Positions 5,381 to 14,370 are shown, counted from the first letter of the stretch. The stretch is DNA of 14,543 nt from CAZUMW01 sp964621615 (GCA_964621615.1 CAZUMW010000072.1:1-14543); one strand, 5' to 3'. Made by a program: numbers and translations. The notes: generated by a model from the sequence alone, not told the origin.

Positions 5381-5941
5381 TTATTGCTCCCCTGCGCTGT
5401 GCTGCCGGCCCATCCTGAGCAGCGACGCTGTCTGCTCAAGCGTCTTCCTCACGACGCTGCGCCATATATCATGGCTCACCTGCACGCCGTAGCGATATCC
5501 CTTATTACGCTGACCCGTCAGGGTGCGAAGCTTGTCAGGATCAAGTGTTCCTCCCAGGTGAAGCAGCATATCTTTTTTCTCCTGAACAAGACCGCTGGTC
5601 CGTATCAATTTAAACACCCGGGATACCGTATCAGGCATTTTATGCATGCGCTGAAGCTGCTTAAACAGCAAATCGTTCAGCACTATCTCCACAGCGGCAT
5701 GCTCGCTTTCATTCCTCAGCGTCCACACGACAGCTCCCGGAAACTGGCGCATGTCGCATCGCAGCTCTATCGATCGCGTCGAAAACAGCTCGGGAAAGTA
5801 GAAGTTAAACCCGTACTCGTTCCAGTCAGAGGCTTTAATGCTTTTCCAGGCACCGCTAATCTGTACCCACAAAGGAATATAGACATGAGAAAACCGCTCA
5901 TGCCTGCGGGAACGGAGGCCGTTTTGCTGCTGATCTGTCAT
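5381..5941 (-). CDS. PilZ-like domain protein
   Basis: A cytoplasmic protein of 186 residues. The N-terminal half looks like a PilZ domain: RRHER (residues 12-16, matching RxxxR), a strand VYIPLWVQI, then DWNEYG (39-44, matching the D/NxSxxG motif with Asn for Ser) followed by FNFYF. It could bind cyclic di-GMP, although the Ser position is replaced. The C-terminal ~90 residues are mostly helical, charged and unrecognised. It is the last gene of a leftward run, starting 19 nt after the bacteriohemerythrin stop, with AAAGGAA about 10 nt before its ATG. Its stop is 15 nt from the convergent CULT gene, so no intrinsic terminator fits between them. Pairing with a hemerythrin suggests oxygen- or redox-linked signalling, but this is inference. 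Confidence 0.62.
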   Translation of the reverse strand: MTDQQQNGLRSRRHERFSHVYIPLWVQISGAWKSIKASDWNEYGFNFYFPELFSTRSIELRCDMRQFPGAVVWTLRNESEHAAVEIVLNDLLFKQLQRMHKMPDTVSRVFKLIRTSGLVQEKKDMLLHLGGTLDPDKLRTLTGQRNKGYRYGVQVSHDIWRSVVRKTLEQTASLLRMGRQHSAGEQ

Positions 5942-5960
5942 AAAGTATGTGTTCCTTTAT

Positions 5961-6374
5961 CTACCGCTCTTTGTGCTCCCGCAGAAAAAGGCCAAGGCGA
6001 TAATCAATCGACTTTATATGCCTGATAAACCATTCATATAAATCATAACACAGCGATTCAGCCGACAGAGACGATGTTCCCTGTCCATACCGCTTCAGCT
6101 CTTCTATATTTTCAGCAAATGATTCGTGCTCGGCCCTGTGCTGTTCCCGCTCAGGGTCCGCAAACTGTTCCATATACAGATCCTCAATCGCAAAATGGTT
6201 ATGCACATACCCGTCAAGAAAGCCGATCATATGCTCCACCTGCTGCCTGCCGCGCTTTGCACGTATTGCATCGTTTAAAGCATTTATATTCTCTATGAGC
6301 GACCGGTGCTGATAGTCCTGCCAGAGAATGCCAGTCTCGAGCCCGGTTGTCCAGACAATAAGCTTTGTTGTCAT
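5961..6374 (-). CDS. Bacteriohemerythrin
   Basis: A single-domain, cytoplasmic O2-binding di-iron protein of 137 residues, normal for bacteriohemerythrins. All seven ligands of the non-heme di-iron site are present at standard spacing: His23 (DYQH), His60 and Glu64 (HNHFAIED), His79 and His83 (HRAEH), His119 and Asp124 (RHIKSID). Family roles are oxygen storage, delivery or sensing, often tied to chemotaxis or to protection of oxygen-sensitive enzymes. A GTG one codon earlier (6377) is possible, but AAGGAG lies only 2 nt before it and 5 nt before the ATG at 6374, so the ATG is chosen. It starts 27 nt after the lipoprotein stop and is followed at 19 nt by a PilZ-like gene, so it is probably part of one leftward operon. 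Its presence suits an anaerobe or microaerophile that meets oxygen. Confidence 0.92.
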   Translation of the reverse strand: MTTKLIVWTTGLETGILWQDYQHRSLIENINALNDAIRAKRGRQQVEHMIGFLDGYVHNHFAIEDLYMEQFADPEREQHRAEHESFAENIEELKRYGQGTSSLSAESLCYDLYEWFIRHIKSIDYRLGLFLREHKER

Positions 6375-6401
6375 CACGGCTCCTTGTGCTGAAAATTGAA
6401 T

Positions 6402-7424
6402 TTACTCATCATAGTCAATACGCATTCCGTAAACAGTTCTTTCGTCTGAACCGAATGCATACTGTCCGGTTAATATGCTGAACCCTCCTGCCGCGCTTCC
6501 CGATTTTTCGGTTTCACCGGTTTGAGGGTTTAGAAATAGTATATGATGTTTTTTCTCTGCCAGAAAGGCGCATAAAATGTCTTCGTAAACAGCAGGGACC
6601 ATTGATTCCTCAAGTGATCGCTCCCATAGCAGCTTTCCATTCGAAGCATTACAAGCGGTAATGTTTCCCATTGCGAGAACATACACATATTCATCGATGC
6701 AGGCAGGCATTTTTAATCTGCTGTCCCCGGTATCATATTCCCATAATTTTATACCGGTTTTCACATCCAAACATAATAAAAAACGGTTTTTGTTCAAAAT
6801 GCATACGCCGCCGCTGCCGGAAGCGGTCATCCTGAAAGGGAAATGAAATGATCTACTCCATCTTTTATTGCCGGTGTCTGCACTCACACACACTATCTGA
6901 TCTTTTAATTTGAGCAAGAGATAATGATTTTTCAACAAAAACGACTCAATACGTTGCTTCTCCTTACTGGACCATATTTTCCTGCCATTCTTTCTGTCAA
7001 CAGAATAAACGGTGCCTCCCAGAACTGCATATACATATTTTTCCCCGACCGCAGGCCTGAGTGTTCCCCATTCATCAGACCAATACTCCCACATAAGCCT
7101 GCCATCTTCGGCATTAAGACAGTAGAGGGCACCGCAGACAAAGTATACTCTCTTATCAGTTGCAATCGCCTTGCTTTCCACAACACCATATGATTCAAAA
7201 TTCCACATCAATCTCCCGTTTACAGAACTAAGACAATAAAGCCGATCACTTGAAATAAAAATTTTATCATACGCTTTATGTAGTCTGTGCCGGGGGTATT
7301 CCGTGCTGAAGCTCCAGACAACATTCTCATCGGCTGTCCGGGTACACCCACATAGACACCACAGGCCCAATAATATAAAAAAACATATCAGTAATCTACT
7401 GATGCGCATCATACGATAATCCAT
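6402..7424 (-). CDS. PQQ-repeat beta-propeller lipoprotein (BamB-like fold)
   Basis: An exported lipoprotein. After a basic n-region (MMRISR) and a hydrophobic core comes the lipobox LCGC (residues 24-27), with Cys27 as the lipid-attachment site and Thr at +2, consistent with outer-membrane sorting. The mature part is a WD40-like/PQQ beta-propeller with seven recurring turn motifs of the form xxGxxxW (NGRLMW, DGRLMW, NGRKIW, TGNKRW, TGIKLW, NGKLLW and a last copy without Trp, TGETEK). It is about the length of BamB, but nothing ties it to outer-membrane assembly, and pseudoenzyme or scaffold roles are equally possible. The frame begins with a TTG at 7454 overlapping the previous gene by 13 nt. 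ATGs at 7424, 7412 and 7409 all give a valid signal peptide; 7424 is used here, none has a good Shine-Dalgarno sequence. The close packing implies co-expression with the upstream glycosyltransferase. Confidence 0.83.
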   Translation of the reverse strand: MDYRMMRISRLLICFFILLGLWCLCGCTRTADENVVWSFSTEYPRHRLHKAYDKIFISSDRLYCLSSVNGRLMWNFESYGVVESKAIATDKRVYFVCGALYCLNAEDGRLMWEYWSDEWGTLRPAVGEKYVYAVLGGTVYSVDRKNGRKIWSSKEKQRIESFLLKNHYLLLKLKDQIVCVSADTGNKRWSRSFHFPFRMTASGSGGVCILNKNRFLLCLDVKTGIKLWEYDTGDSRLKMPACIDEYVYVLAMGNITACNASNGKLLWERSLEESMVPAVYEDILCAFLAEKKHHILFLNPQTGETEKSGSAAGGFSILTGQYAFGSDERTVYGMRIDYDE

Positions 7425-7441
7425 ATAAAAACGAATATAAT

Positions 7442-8689
7442 TCAGCACTGCCAAAGATGATCTGTATTTTTGTTTTCGTCTTTTTCAAAAAACAGTGTTA
7501 CAAAGAATATTCCTAACAGTCCGTACATGCCGGTATACAGACATTGCCATATGACCAAATAATCAATATGATTCTTTAAAAATTCACCTGCGCGGAGAAG
7601 ATTAGGCATAAACATCAAAAAAACATAATAATAAAGCCAATACCGGTTTTTTGGTTTTGTCAAAAAACTTTTCACTATCAGGGGAAAAACCAATAGCAAA
7701 ACGATAAAATCATAGTGCCAGTGATAATCAATAAATAAGGTCATAAAGGCTGCAACCGCTAAAACTACATTTTCATGTGCTTCCCTTAACCTATAGATAA
7801 TGTACATACTGATACCATACAACGTTAACGTGCTCCAGGTTACCAGAGATGAAGAAGCATTAAATAAATATAACAGGGATTTTAACGTAACGCCGTTAAT
7901 TTGATAATAGAGCCACAAATCCGTTTTGGTCCCGGTAAGCAGTGAAATTTTTTTGCAATAATCGCCAATTAATGCTACAGGTGTTGCATCCATCCAGAAG
8001 GCTGCCAGAACCGTTAAGGCTGCATGCACAAAAACTGTTATTCCAATAATTAAATAATGCCTTTTTATTAGAAAATATATGGCAAATAAAATCATAAGTG
8101 AGGGTTTGATGCAGGCAAATGAAAAACAGAGACCGCCGAGCCATTTGTTTCTGTCTTTGAAATGAACCGTTAACATAAAAAAAGCAAAGCTGAAGATTGA
8201 TGTTTGTCCATATCTAAAACAGCTTTTTGTTGCGTACCCCCCAAAAACAATGAGCAGAAATAAAAACACATAAACAGCCGGCACAGATAATAAATACCGC
8301 TGTCTGATGACAGAAAAAATGAGAGCTGCGAAAAAAACATTCCAAAAAGCCCATGATAGAACTCCTGCCTGTGCTGAATACATAAATGCAAAAAAAGGAA
8401 TAAATAAAAGATGAGCTGAAGGGGGGTACAGACTTCTTCCCCCGGCCGTATCCAATTGGTTAAAGCTAATGCTTTCCGTGCTTTTCAGATACTCAACGCT
8501 TGTCCTGAACGGGTTTTTGTGTTCTAACATGCGTTTTGAGGTGTCATAAAAACTTTTCTGATCAGGTGCATTGTGTATTGCACCATAAAGGCTGTACAGA
8601 AAAATCAAAATAGTGTAGACAGAAAGAAAGACTAATACGACTTTGGTAAACGTATTTGTTTGTTTAATTATTTCTTTCAAAAAATTCAT
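7442..8689 (-). CDS. GT87-like polytopic membrane glycosyltransferase (DUF2029)
   Basis: An inner-membrane GT-C-type transferase of 415 residues with roughly ten or more membrane segments. Family features include an acidic first periplasmic loop (PDQKSFYDTS, residues 42-51), SLYPPSAHLLFIPFF (86-100), RYGQTS (159-164) before a membrane helix, and CIKPS (193-197). This pattern is that of GT87 (formerly DUF2029), which use polyprenyl-phosphate-mannose-type donors on the outer face of the membrane. Acceptor and sugar are unknown. AAGG lies about 8 nt before the ATG. It is the first gene of the leftward run and diverges, over a 65-nt gap, from the rightward glycan cassette, whose GT2 enzyme could supply its lipid-linked donor. 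Base composition is clearly A/T-richer than in the genes before 6.4 kb. Confidence 0.75.
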   Translation of the reverse strand: MNFLKEIIKQTNTFTKVVLVFLSVYTILIFLYSLYGAIHNAPDQKSFYDTSKRMLEHKNPFRTSVEYLKSTESISFNQLDTAGGRSLYPPSAHLLFIPFFAFMYSAQAGVLSWAFWNVFFAALIFSVIRQRYLLSVPAVYVFLFLLIVFGGYATKSCFRYGQTSIFSFAFFMLTVHFKDRNKWLGGLCFSFACIKPSLMILFAIYFLIKRHYLIIGITVFVHAALTVLAAFWMDATPVALIGDYCKKISLLTGTKTDLWLYYQINGVTLKSLLYLFNASSSLVTWSTLTLYGISMYIIYRLREAHENVVLAVAAFMTLFIDYHWHYDFIVLLLVFPLIVKSFLTKPKNRYWLYYYVFLMFMPNLLRAGEFLKNHIDYLVIWQCLYTGMYGLLGIFFVTLFFEKDENKNTDHLWQC

Positions 8690-8754
8690 ACCCTAACCTT
8701 ACTGACAACACGGCATCAAACCACAATTTTTCATAAAACACCCGGAAACAAACT

Positions 8755-10071
8755 ATGCAGACAGTGAATCCGGTATCTTACGTAAAAAAAAATTTGCCGG
8801 TGATAGTGCTATTGTCGGCCATTATATTTGGACTGTCCATATATGTAAATACTTCTTATTTTGTTAACAAAAAAAACCTTAAATTTTACCCGCCCTTTGT
8901 TGCAGGTGTTCAGCATACTGCCAACACTCTGCTCGGTGGTGAATATTATGCGATTGCCGAGGCGCTTGCATCAGGCAAAGGGTTCAGCAATCCCTTTCAT
9001 GAAGACACCGGGCCAACTGCCTGGCAGCCACCGGTCTATCCGGTCATCCTTGCCGCATTTCTCAAAATATTCCATTCCAAACGCATAGTCGCATTATGCA
9101 TCATTTTTATCAAAAACATTGTTTTGATATTGACCGGCGTCCTTGTGTATGAAACGGCAAAAAATACACTGGTAAAAACCCCTCCCAAAGTAGCGCTCAT
9201 TTCATATATTCTTTGGCTGCTTTGTTTTTTTAGATGGTTTTTCCAGTTTTCCCATGACGCATGGATATTGCTTTTGCTGATAAACGTTGTTTTTGTTTTT
9301 GCCGCTTCTGTCGTCACAAAAAACAAAACGACCCCCAAAACAGCTATTCTGTGGGGTGTGCTTGGCGGCATTATCATACTGACAAGTCCGATCGCCGGAC
9401 TTGTCTGGCTGGCTCTGCTTGCAGGCTATGTCATCGCACATACCCAATATATCAAATTGGGTATCGCCTCTTTGATGATTGCCGCAATCCTATGTGCTCC
9501 CTGGGTCATTCGAAACTACCTTGTTTTTGATCAAATAATACTCATGAAATCAAATTTCTTTTTTGATGTATACCACAATAATCAGACTCCTGAAGGTATT
9601 GTCTATGCTCAATTTGAAATAGATAATCACCCCTACTTCACTGTTCCCAAAAGTGGACAATCCCTATATGAAAAAGTCGGTGAAACCGAGTTTATGAATA
9701 TTTACAAACAAAAATTCCTAAAGGATATTAAGCAGCATCCATATAAATACATTACTAATATTAAAAACAGATTTTTAGCAGCGCTCATCCGTTACTATCC
9801 GTATACTCAGCATGACCCGTTCCTGTATTGGAAAAATTTGTTCCATATATTACCTTTTGCATCCATTATTATTATCATTGCATTAGGGGGGCTGCGGTTT
9901 TATTGCTTTGCACCATTAGCATTAATTATATATATGATCTATTTAACACCGTATATTATGATCAGCTTCTATACGCGCTACACTATTCCTTTAACCCAGA
10001 TAAAGGTCCTGCTCATTCTCTGGGCAATCGACCTTCTATACATAAAAATATCGCAAAAAAAATCAGCATAA
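8755..10071 (+). CDS. GT39/ArnT-like polytopic membrane glycosyltransferase (paralog 1)
   Basis: An inner-membrane GT-C-fold protein of 438 residues with an N-terminal membrane anchor, a long first periplasmic loop and many further membrane helices. The loop carries GGEYYAIAEALASG (61-74), whose Glu63 sits where the family's catalytic acidic residue is expected, then GFSNPFHEDTGPTAWQPPVYP (76-96), typical of dolichyl-P-mannose-type/ArnT-like transferases. Further on, APWVIRNYLVFDQ precedes a soluble segment with MKSNFFFDVYHNN. It probably moves a sugar from a polyprenyl-phosphate donor to a periplasmic acceptor (protein, lipid or glycan). It is clearly paralogous to the next gene. Only a weak GGAA precedes the ATG. 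It opens a five-gene rightward unit, transcribed from the 65-nt divergent gap 8690-8754, where I saw no convincing promoter boxes. Confidence 0.8.
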   Translation: MQTVNPVSYVKKNLPVIVLLSAIIFGLSIYVNTSYFVNKKNLKFYPPFVAGVQHTANTLLGGEYYAIAEALASGKGFSNPFHEDTGPTAWQPPVYPVILAAFLKIFHSKRIVALCIIFIKNIVLILTGVLVYETAKNTLVKTPPKVALISYILWLLCFFRWFFQFSHDAWILLLLINVVFVFAASVVTKNKTTPKTAILWGVLGGIIILTSPIAGLVWLALLAGYVIAHTQYIKLGIASLMIAAILCAPWVIRNYLVFDQIILMKSNFFFDVYHNNQTPEGIVYAQFEIDNHPYFTVPKSGQSLYEKVGETEFMNIYKQKFLKDIKQHPYKYITNIKNRFLAALIRYYPYTQHDPFLYWKNLFHILPFASIIIIIALGGLRFYCFAPLALIIYMIYLTPYIMISFYTRYTIPLTQIKVLLILWAIDLLYIKISQKKSA

Positions 10072-10119
10072 AACGTCTATTTGCACATCAGCAAAAAACT
10101 GCAAAACCTTCACCGCAAA

Positions 10120-11442
10120 ATGACACATAAATCAAAATACAGATTTATACTTTTTTTATTTGTGATATTGGCCGTATTATTACGGCTTGTCATGCTGAGG
10201 GAAAATCTTATCAATAACCCGCAATATTTTCATAATAACCCCGAGCTAATCGCACAGAAAATAAATTCACCGGACCAGCCGTACCAAAACCGGTTCGGAT
10301 CGGAAATATCAAATGTGGCATACGCACTTGTGTGCGGGGATGGTTCATTTTCCAATCCATTTGGGGACAATACCGGTCCAACAGGATGGGTCGCACCGGG
10401 TATAACGGCGCTGTATGTATGTTCTTTTATATTATGGGGCTGCTTTACGTATCCCTCGATTTTGTTTTTATATCTGCTCTCACTGCTGCTAACGTGTATG
10501 ATTATTGTCCTCATATATTATCTTGCACAAACAGTCTTCGAGGATAATTTCACAGCGTACATAAGCTCTTTTCTCTATGTCATTTCCCCTCACGATATAC
10601 TGTTATTTGCAAAGCCCGGGCAGCAGGACTTTAATGTATTCCCATTTTATTTTATTCTCATTCTCTTCTTCTTGATCCTCTATCTGAAACAAAAACGGCG
10701 AACGTATCTTGTGATCTTTTCATTATCCGCCGCGGCTGCCGTGCTATCGAATCCTGTATTCATATTCCCGGCCACCATATGTATGCTGTACATTATTGTA
10801 CACCTGTTCAGAACACGATCGGCAAAAAAACACGCCGATCCCATTTTGGCTACAGGTCTGATTGTTTGCTGTATACTGCCCTATGTCATTTATCAGAAGA
10901 ATCACCTCAATAAGTGGGCGTTTATTAAATCAAACGGGTTATATGAAATCTATCAGGGAAATGCACCTGCCTCACAGGGAATTCTTACACTCGAAGTATT
11001 CAAAAAATACCATCCGATGGCCAATGTTGAGGAATTCCGGAAATACAAACATGAAGGCGAAATTGACTATATTGAAAACAAATGGGATAAATTCAAAGAA
11101 CACTTTGAATTAAAACGGTTTTTGGACCTGTCCGTGAATAGAATTCTGCACTTTTTTTTCATATTTCCTTCTCTCGGTGAAGGATCGTTACTGCATACTG
11201 TTTTTTATGCACCGCGCGGTCTTGCACTCGTTGTCTATGTACTCTTGAGAAACCGTCAAATTAATTCTCTTGATTTACTTCTTTTGTTATATATACTGGC
11301 TTACGCGTTTCCATATTTTTTAACCGGTATTATGTATCGCTATTCTTTTCCTATTGTACCTGTTTCGTTTATATTGCTTGGCCGAAGTATTGTCCTTTTT
11401 TACAAAAAAGCTATTTCAGAAAAAAACAGCTGTCATGCATAA
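10120..11442 (+). CDS. GT39/ArnT-like polytopic membrane glycosyltransferase (paralog 2)
   Basis: A 440-residue polytopic membrane protein and paralog of the preceding gene. With the start at 10120, the landmark loop falls at the same residue numbers: GSEISNVAYAL (Glu62) and GSFSNPFGDNTGPTGW (75-90), against GGEYYAIAEAL and GFSNPFHEDTGPTAW in its neighbour. A second soluble segment, IKSNGLYEIYQGNAPASQGI, matches MKSNFFFDVYHNNQTPEGI. The first half of the loop is longer and differs, and the paired prolines of the neighbour (QPPVYP) are reduced to VAPG, so specificity may have shifted. A TTG at 10081 extends the frame, but the ATG at 10120 gives a conventional basic N-terminus (MTHKSKYRF) before the first helix; no Shine-Dalgarno sequence is visible for either. 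It overlaps the next gene by 8 nt. Confidence 0.78.
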   Translation: MTHKSKYRFILFLFVILAVLLRLVMLRENLINNPQYFHNNPELIAQKINSPDQPYQNRFGSEISNVAYALVCGDGSFSNPFGDNTGPTGWVAPGITALYVCSFILWGCFTYPSILFLYLLSLLLTCMIIVLIYYLAQTVFEDNFTAYISSFLYVISPHDILLFAKPGQQDFNVFPFYFILILFFLILYLKQKRRTYLVIFSLSAAAAVLSNPVFIFPATICMLYIIVHLFRTRSAKKHADPILATGLIVCCILPYVIYQKNHLNKWAFIKSNGLYEIYQGNAPASQGILTLEVFKKYHPMANVEEFRKYKHEGEIDYIENKWDKFKEHFELKRFLDLSVNRILHFFFIFPSLGEGSLLHTVFYAPRGLALVVYVLLRNRQINSLDLLLLLYILAYAFPYFLTGIMYRYSFPIVPVSFILLGRSIVLFYKKAISEKNSCHA

Positions 11443-12118
11443 ACTGTCAATATTAATACCTGCATACAATGAAATACAAACCATCGATGAAATACTCAAT
11501 AAAATCAAATCAACAGAATTGCCTCTCGAAAAAGAGATTGTTATCGTTGATGACGGCTCAGAAGACGGTACCAAAGAATTTCTTCAGTCCATTAACGACC
11601 CGTTAATCAAAATCTTCTTCCATGACAGAAATTATGGAAAGGGCCGTGCCATACGAACAGCTCTTGCAAATGCCTCCGGTGATATCGTAATCATTCAGGA
11701 TGCCGACCTCGAGTACGATCCAATGGACTACCGGGCACTGCTCATCCCTATACTGGAAAATCGTGCGGAAGTCGTATACGGTAACCGGCGCGGTATGGAA
11801 AATATGAGAAAGTCTTATAACAGATATTACTGGGGCGGCCGTATCGTCACGGCAGCAACAAATATTTTATACAGGGCAAAAATTCACGATGAGCCGGTCT
11901 GCTATAAAGTATTCAAAAAAGCGGTGCTTGATAATATAACGTTGACCTGCGAAAAATTCGAATTCTGCCCCGAAGTAACCGCAAAAGTGTGTAAGGCGGG
12001 CTACAAAATACATGAGGTTCCTGTAGCGTATTATCCGAGAAGCTTCCGCAAGGGGAAAAAAATCACCTGGCGCGACGGCTTTGCCGCACTCTGGACGCTT
12101 ATAAAAAACAGATTTTGA
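11435..12118 (+). CDS. GT2 family polyprenyl-phosphate sugar synthase (DPM1-like)
   Basis: A cytosolic GT-A-fold enzyme of 227 residues that transfers a sugar from a nucleotide donor, probably to undecaprenyl phosphate. Motifs: LIPAYNE (7-13), EIVIVDDGSEDGT (34-46), NYGKGRAIR (67-74) and the DxD-type QDADLEYDP (88-96). It ends after the catalytic domain, like short DPM1-type synthases, without C-terminal membrane helices. The frame is open upstream from 11354 within the previous gene, but the ATG at 11435 gives the canonical start MHKLSILIPAYNE. This start overlaps the upstream stop by 8 nt, indicating translational coupling. Sitting directly after two GT-C enzymes, it most likely makes their lipid-phosphate-sugar donor. 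The actual sugar (mannose, glucose or another) cannot be read from the sequence. Confidence 0.87.
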   Translation: MHKLSILIPAYNEIQTIDEILNKIKSTELPLEKEIVIVDDGSEDGTKEFLQSINDPLIKIFFHDRNYGKGRAIRTALANASGDIVIIQDADLEYDPMDYRALLIPILENRAEVVYGNRRGMENMRKSYNRYYWGGRIVTAATNILYRAKIHDEPVCYKVFKKAVLDNITLTCEKFEFCPEVTAKVCKAGYKIHEVPVAYYPRSFRKGKKITWRDGFAALWTLIKNRF

Positions 12119-12125
12119 CCGCCGT

Positions 12126-14276
12126 ATGCTGAAGACTTTAATCGCAAAGGGAATCATCACCGGCATAATTACCGGCCTTACGGTTACCACATTCGAAACC
12201 TGCTATTTTTTCACTTCACAGGTTTACATTCCCCCGGACTATCCGGTTTCTCTGCTCCTGTTCAATACTGTTTTCTGGGCTTTTACCGGCCTGTGCGCAG
12301 GCTGTGTTATTGGTATTATAAGCAGGAAACAATCCAACAGCCTGGAATATATTCGCTGGTTTGTTTGTTTTATAATACCTTTTGCCCTTCTTTACGGTCT
12401 GCTTGGAAAATTTCAGTCAGAAAAAATAACTTCCGCTGATTGGTTTTCTCATCTTTCACTCGCATGGGTGGCACTTTTTCTCTCATATATTTTCATTGGC
12501 ATACGCAAAAAACGCTCTTCACCATATCGCTCCTCATACTTTCTTCCGGAAATCATAACAGTTACAGCGCTTTTCACTTTTTGCTCAAATGTCATGTCCT
12601 TTGAGTTTTTTCGTATGTTGTTTGAAAAAATAACCGCATACAACTCCGTCTCCTTGTTTTTCAGCAGCATATTTCCACAGAGCATTCCACCTTTCAGAAA
12701 AGCCATGTATGTTTTTAAGGGCTACACAGTCCTGTTGAACTTTCTGCTGGCCGTTTTGATCTTCACGCTTTACTTTATTTTTACAAAATCACACCCCTCA
12801 CTGTTTCGAAGAAAATCCCTGCCGACTCTTTCTCTGCTTTCATTTTTTTGTGTAATCATAATTGTAACTGCAATCGGGCAGCAGTACTGGTTCAAAAAAA
12901 CACACTACCCTGATCTTACTTCACCGGTTCATTTGTCCGGCACATCCAGGAACGATAAGATGCCCAATGTCATACTCATAGTTCTTGACACTGTTCGGGC
13001 TGACCGGCTCTCAATGTACGGTCCTTACAAAACAAGCCCGAATCTCAGAAGCTTTGCCCGGGAAGCTCTTATATTCGACCGCTGCATCGCCTCCTCCTCC
13101 TGGACGCTCCCGTCCCACGCATCTCTTTTTACCGGATTATTCCCGACAGAGCACGGAACCAATTATGACACAGAAAAACCATTTCTTTATCCGCTCAATG
13201 AAAACTTTACTACGCTGGCAGACATTTTTCAGGAATCCGGCTACAGAACAGGAGCGATCATATCCAACTGGATTGTGCTTCATGAAAATCTACACTTTGA
13301 CAAGGGCTTTGAAATATACAACTGTGCCAGAGGCACCGGCTCTTTGCACAGCCTGCCGTTCAGCCCGCTCCTGCCGCTTTTCAGCTTTCTGACGAATGTA
13401 AAACCGAAATACAGACTGATTTATATGACCGCAGAGGATGTAAACAACAACACACGTTTTTTTTTGAACAAATATGGCCGGGATCCGTTTTTTTTATGTC
13501 TGAACTATATGGACGCACATGCGGTTTACAACCCGCCGCGGCCCTACAGCCATATGTTTAGCACGAAGAAATATCCGCATTTATATAACATAGCCAATCG
13601 TATTTTCAATTGGGACAGCAATGACCATAATCTATTTTTGCTGTCACAATATGACGGTGAAATTGCCTATCTTGATTATCACCTCGGGCAGCTTTTTTCT
13701 TTTCTCAAAAAAAATAATTTATATGATAATACGCTTATTGTGGTAACAGCCGATCACGGGGAATTGTTCAACGAGCACGGTATCAGCGGTCACGAAACAG
13801 TGTTATATCAAGGCACGGTCCATGTCCCGCTGCTCATCAAATTTCCCCAAAGCGTAAAAACGGGACGCACTAATACGCTCATCACGCTTTCGGATGTCTT
13901 CTCTACCATTATTTCATTAGCCGGCCTGCCAGAACCGGATATATCAAGCGGCATTCCTATGGGCAGCTCCAGGCGGGCATTCGCATCCGAACTGTTACAT
14001 CATAAGTACGGTGAGCATCGCGCATTATACTGTGGCGACTATAAACTAATCCATTTGCCAAAACAGAATACATACGAGCTGTACAATATCACCGCAAACC
14101 CACAAGAAACAAATAACCTGCTTGATAAAAACCCGGATCTTGCTAACGATATGATAAAAAATCTGCAACATTGGATTGCCGCACACCAGCCAAAGTATGA
14201 CAAAAGCCTTAAAGAAAAGGCTGATATCTCTGAAGACATCAAAAAAGGGCTTAAGGCGCTTGGGTATATTCAATAA
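12126..14276 (+). CDS. Membrane-anchored sulfatase-like (alkaline phosphatase superfamily) enzyme with Thr nucleophile
   Basis: A 716-residue protein. The N-terminal ~255 residues hold about seven membrane helices, and the rest is a periplasmic sulfatase-fold domain. Motifs: NVILIVLDTVRADRLSMYG (281-299; metal-binding Asp288), WTLPSHASLFTG (326-337), MDAHAVYNPP (462-471), TADHGE (541-546; Asp543 and His544) and GHE (555-557), ending in the common tail LKALGYIQ. In true sulfatases the nucleophile motif is C/S-x-P-x-R, converted to formylglycine. Here the position is Thr327 (T-L-P-S-H), as in the phospho-transferase branches (phosphoethanolamine and LTA-synthase type), so sulfate-ester hydrolysis is doubtful. 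A phosphotransferase or phosphodiesterase acting on the surface glycan is plausible. It begins 7 nt after the GT2 stop and is followed by a paralog. No clear Shine-Dalgarno sequence. Confidence 0.82.
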   Translation: MLKTLIAKGIITGIITGLTVTTFETCYFFTSQVYIPPDYPVSLLLFNTVFWAFTGLCAGCVIGIISRKQSNSLEYIRWFVCFIIPFALLYGLLGKFQSEKITSADWFSHLSLAWVALFLSYIFIGIRKKRSSPYRSSYFLPEIITVTALFTFCSNVMSFEFFRMLFEKITAYNSVSLFFSSIFPQSIPPFRKAMYVFKGYTVLLNFLLAVLIFTLYFIFTKSHPSLFRRKSLPTLSLLSFFCVIIIVTAIGQQYWFKKTHYPDLTSPVHLSGTSRNDKMPNVILIVLDTVRADRLSMYGPYKTSPNLRSFAREALIFDRCIASSSWTLPSHASLFTGLFPTEHGTNYDTEKPFLYPLNENFTTLADIFQESGYRTGAIISNWIVLHENLHFDKGFEIYNCARGTGSLHSLPFSPLLPLFSFLTNVKPKYRLIYMTAEDVNNNTRFFLNKYGRDPFFLCLNYMDAHAVYNPPRPYSHMFSTKKYPHLYNIANRIFNWDSNDHNLFLLSQYDGEIAYLDYHLGQLFSFLKKNNLYDNTLIVVTADHGELFNEHGISGHETVLYQGTVHVPLLIKFPQSVKTGRTNTLITLSDVFSTIISLAGLPEPDISSGIPMGSSRRAFASELLHHKYGEHRALYCGDYKLIHLPKQNTYELYNITANPQETNNLLDKNPDLANDMIKNLQHWIAAHQPKYDKSLKEKADISEDIKKGLKALGYIQ

Positions 14277-14370
14277 AACCATTTCTAAGCTAAACACCTG
14301 ACAGCATGTGTGCATAGCGCCCCAAAGGCATTATCGATAGCTGAATAAATAGTGTCTTTCTTTTATTTTA

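Noticed and set aside
5384..6025. 213-codon plus-strand open frame opposite the PilZ-like and hemerythrin genes
   Set aside because: The opposite strand carries all seven hemerythrin iron ligands and a PilZ signature with ribosome-binding sites; the plus frame has none.
12126..14276. Annotation as a true arylsulfatase
   Set aside because: The residue that becomes formylglycine (Cys or Ser) is Thr and the following Arg is His, so classical sulfatase chemistry is not supported.
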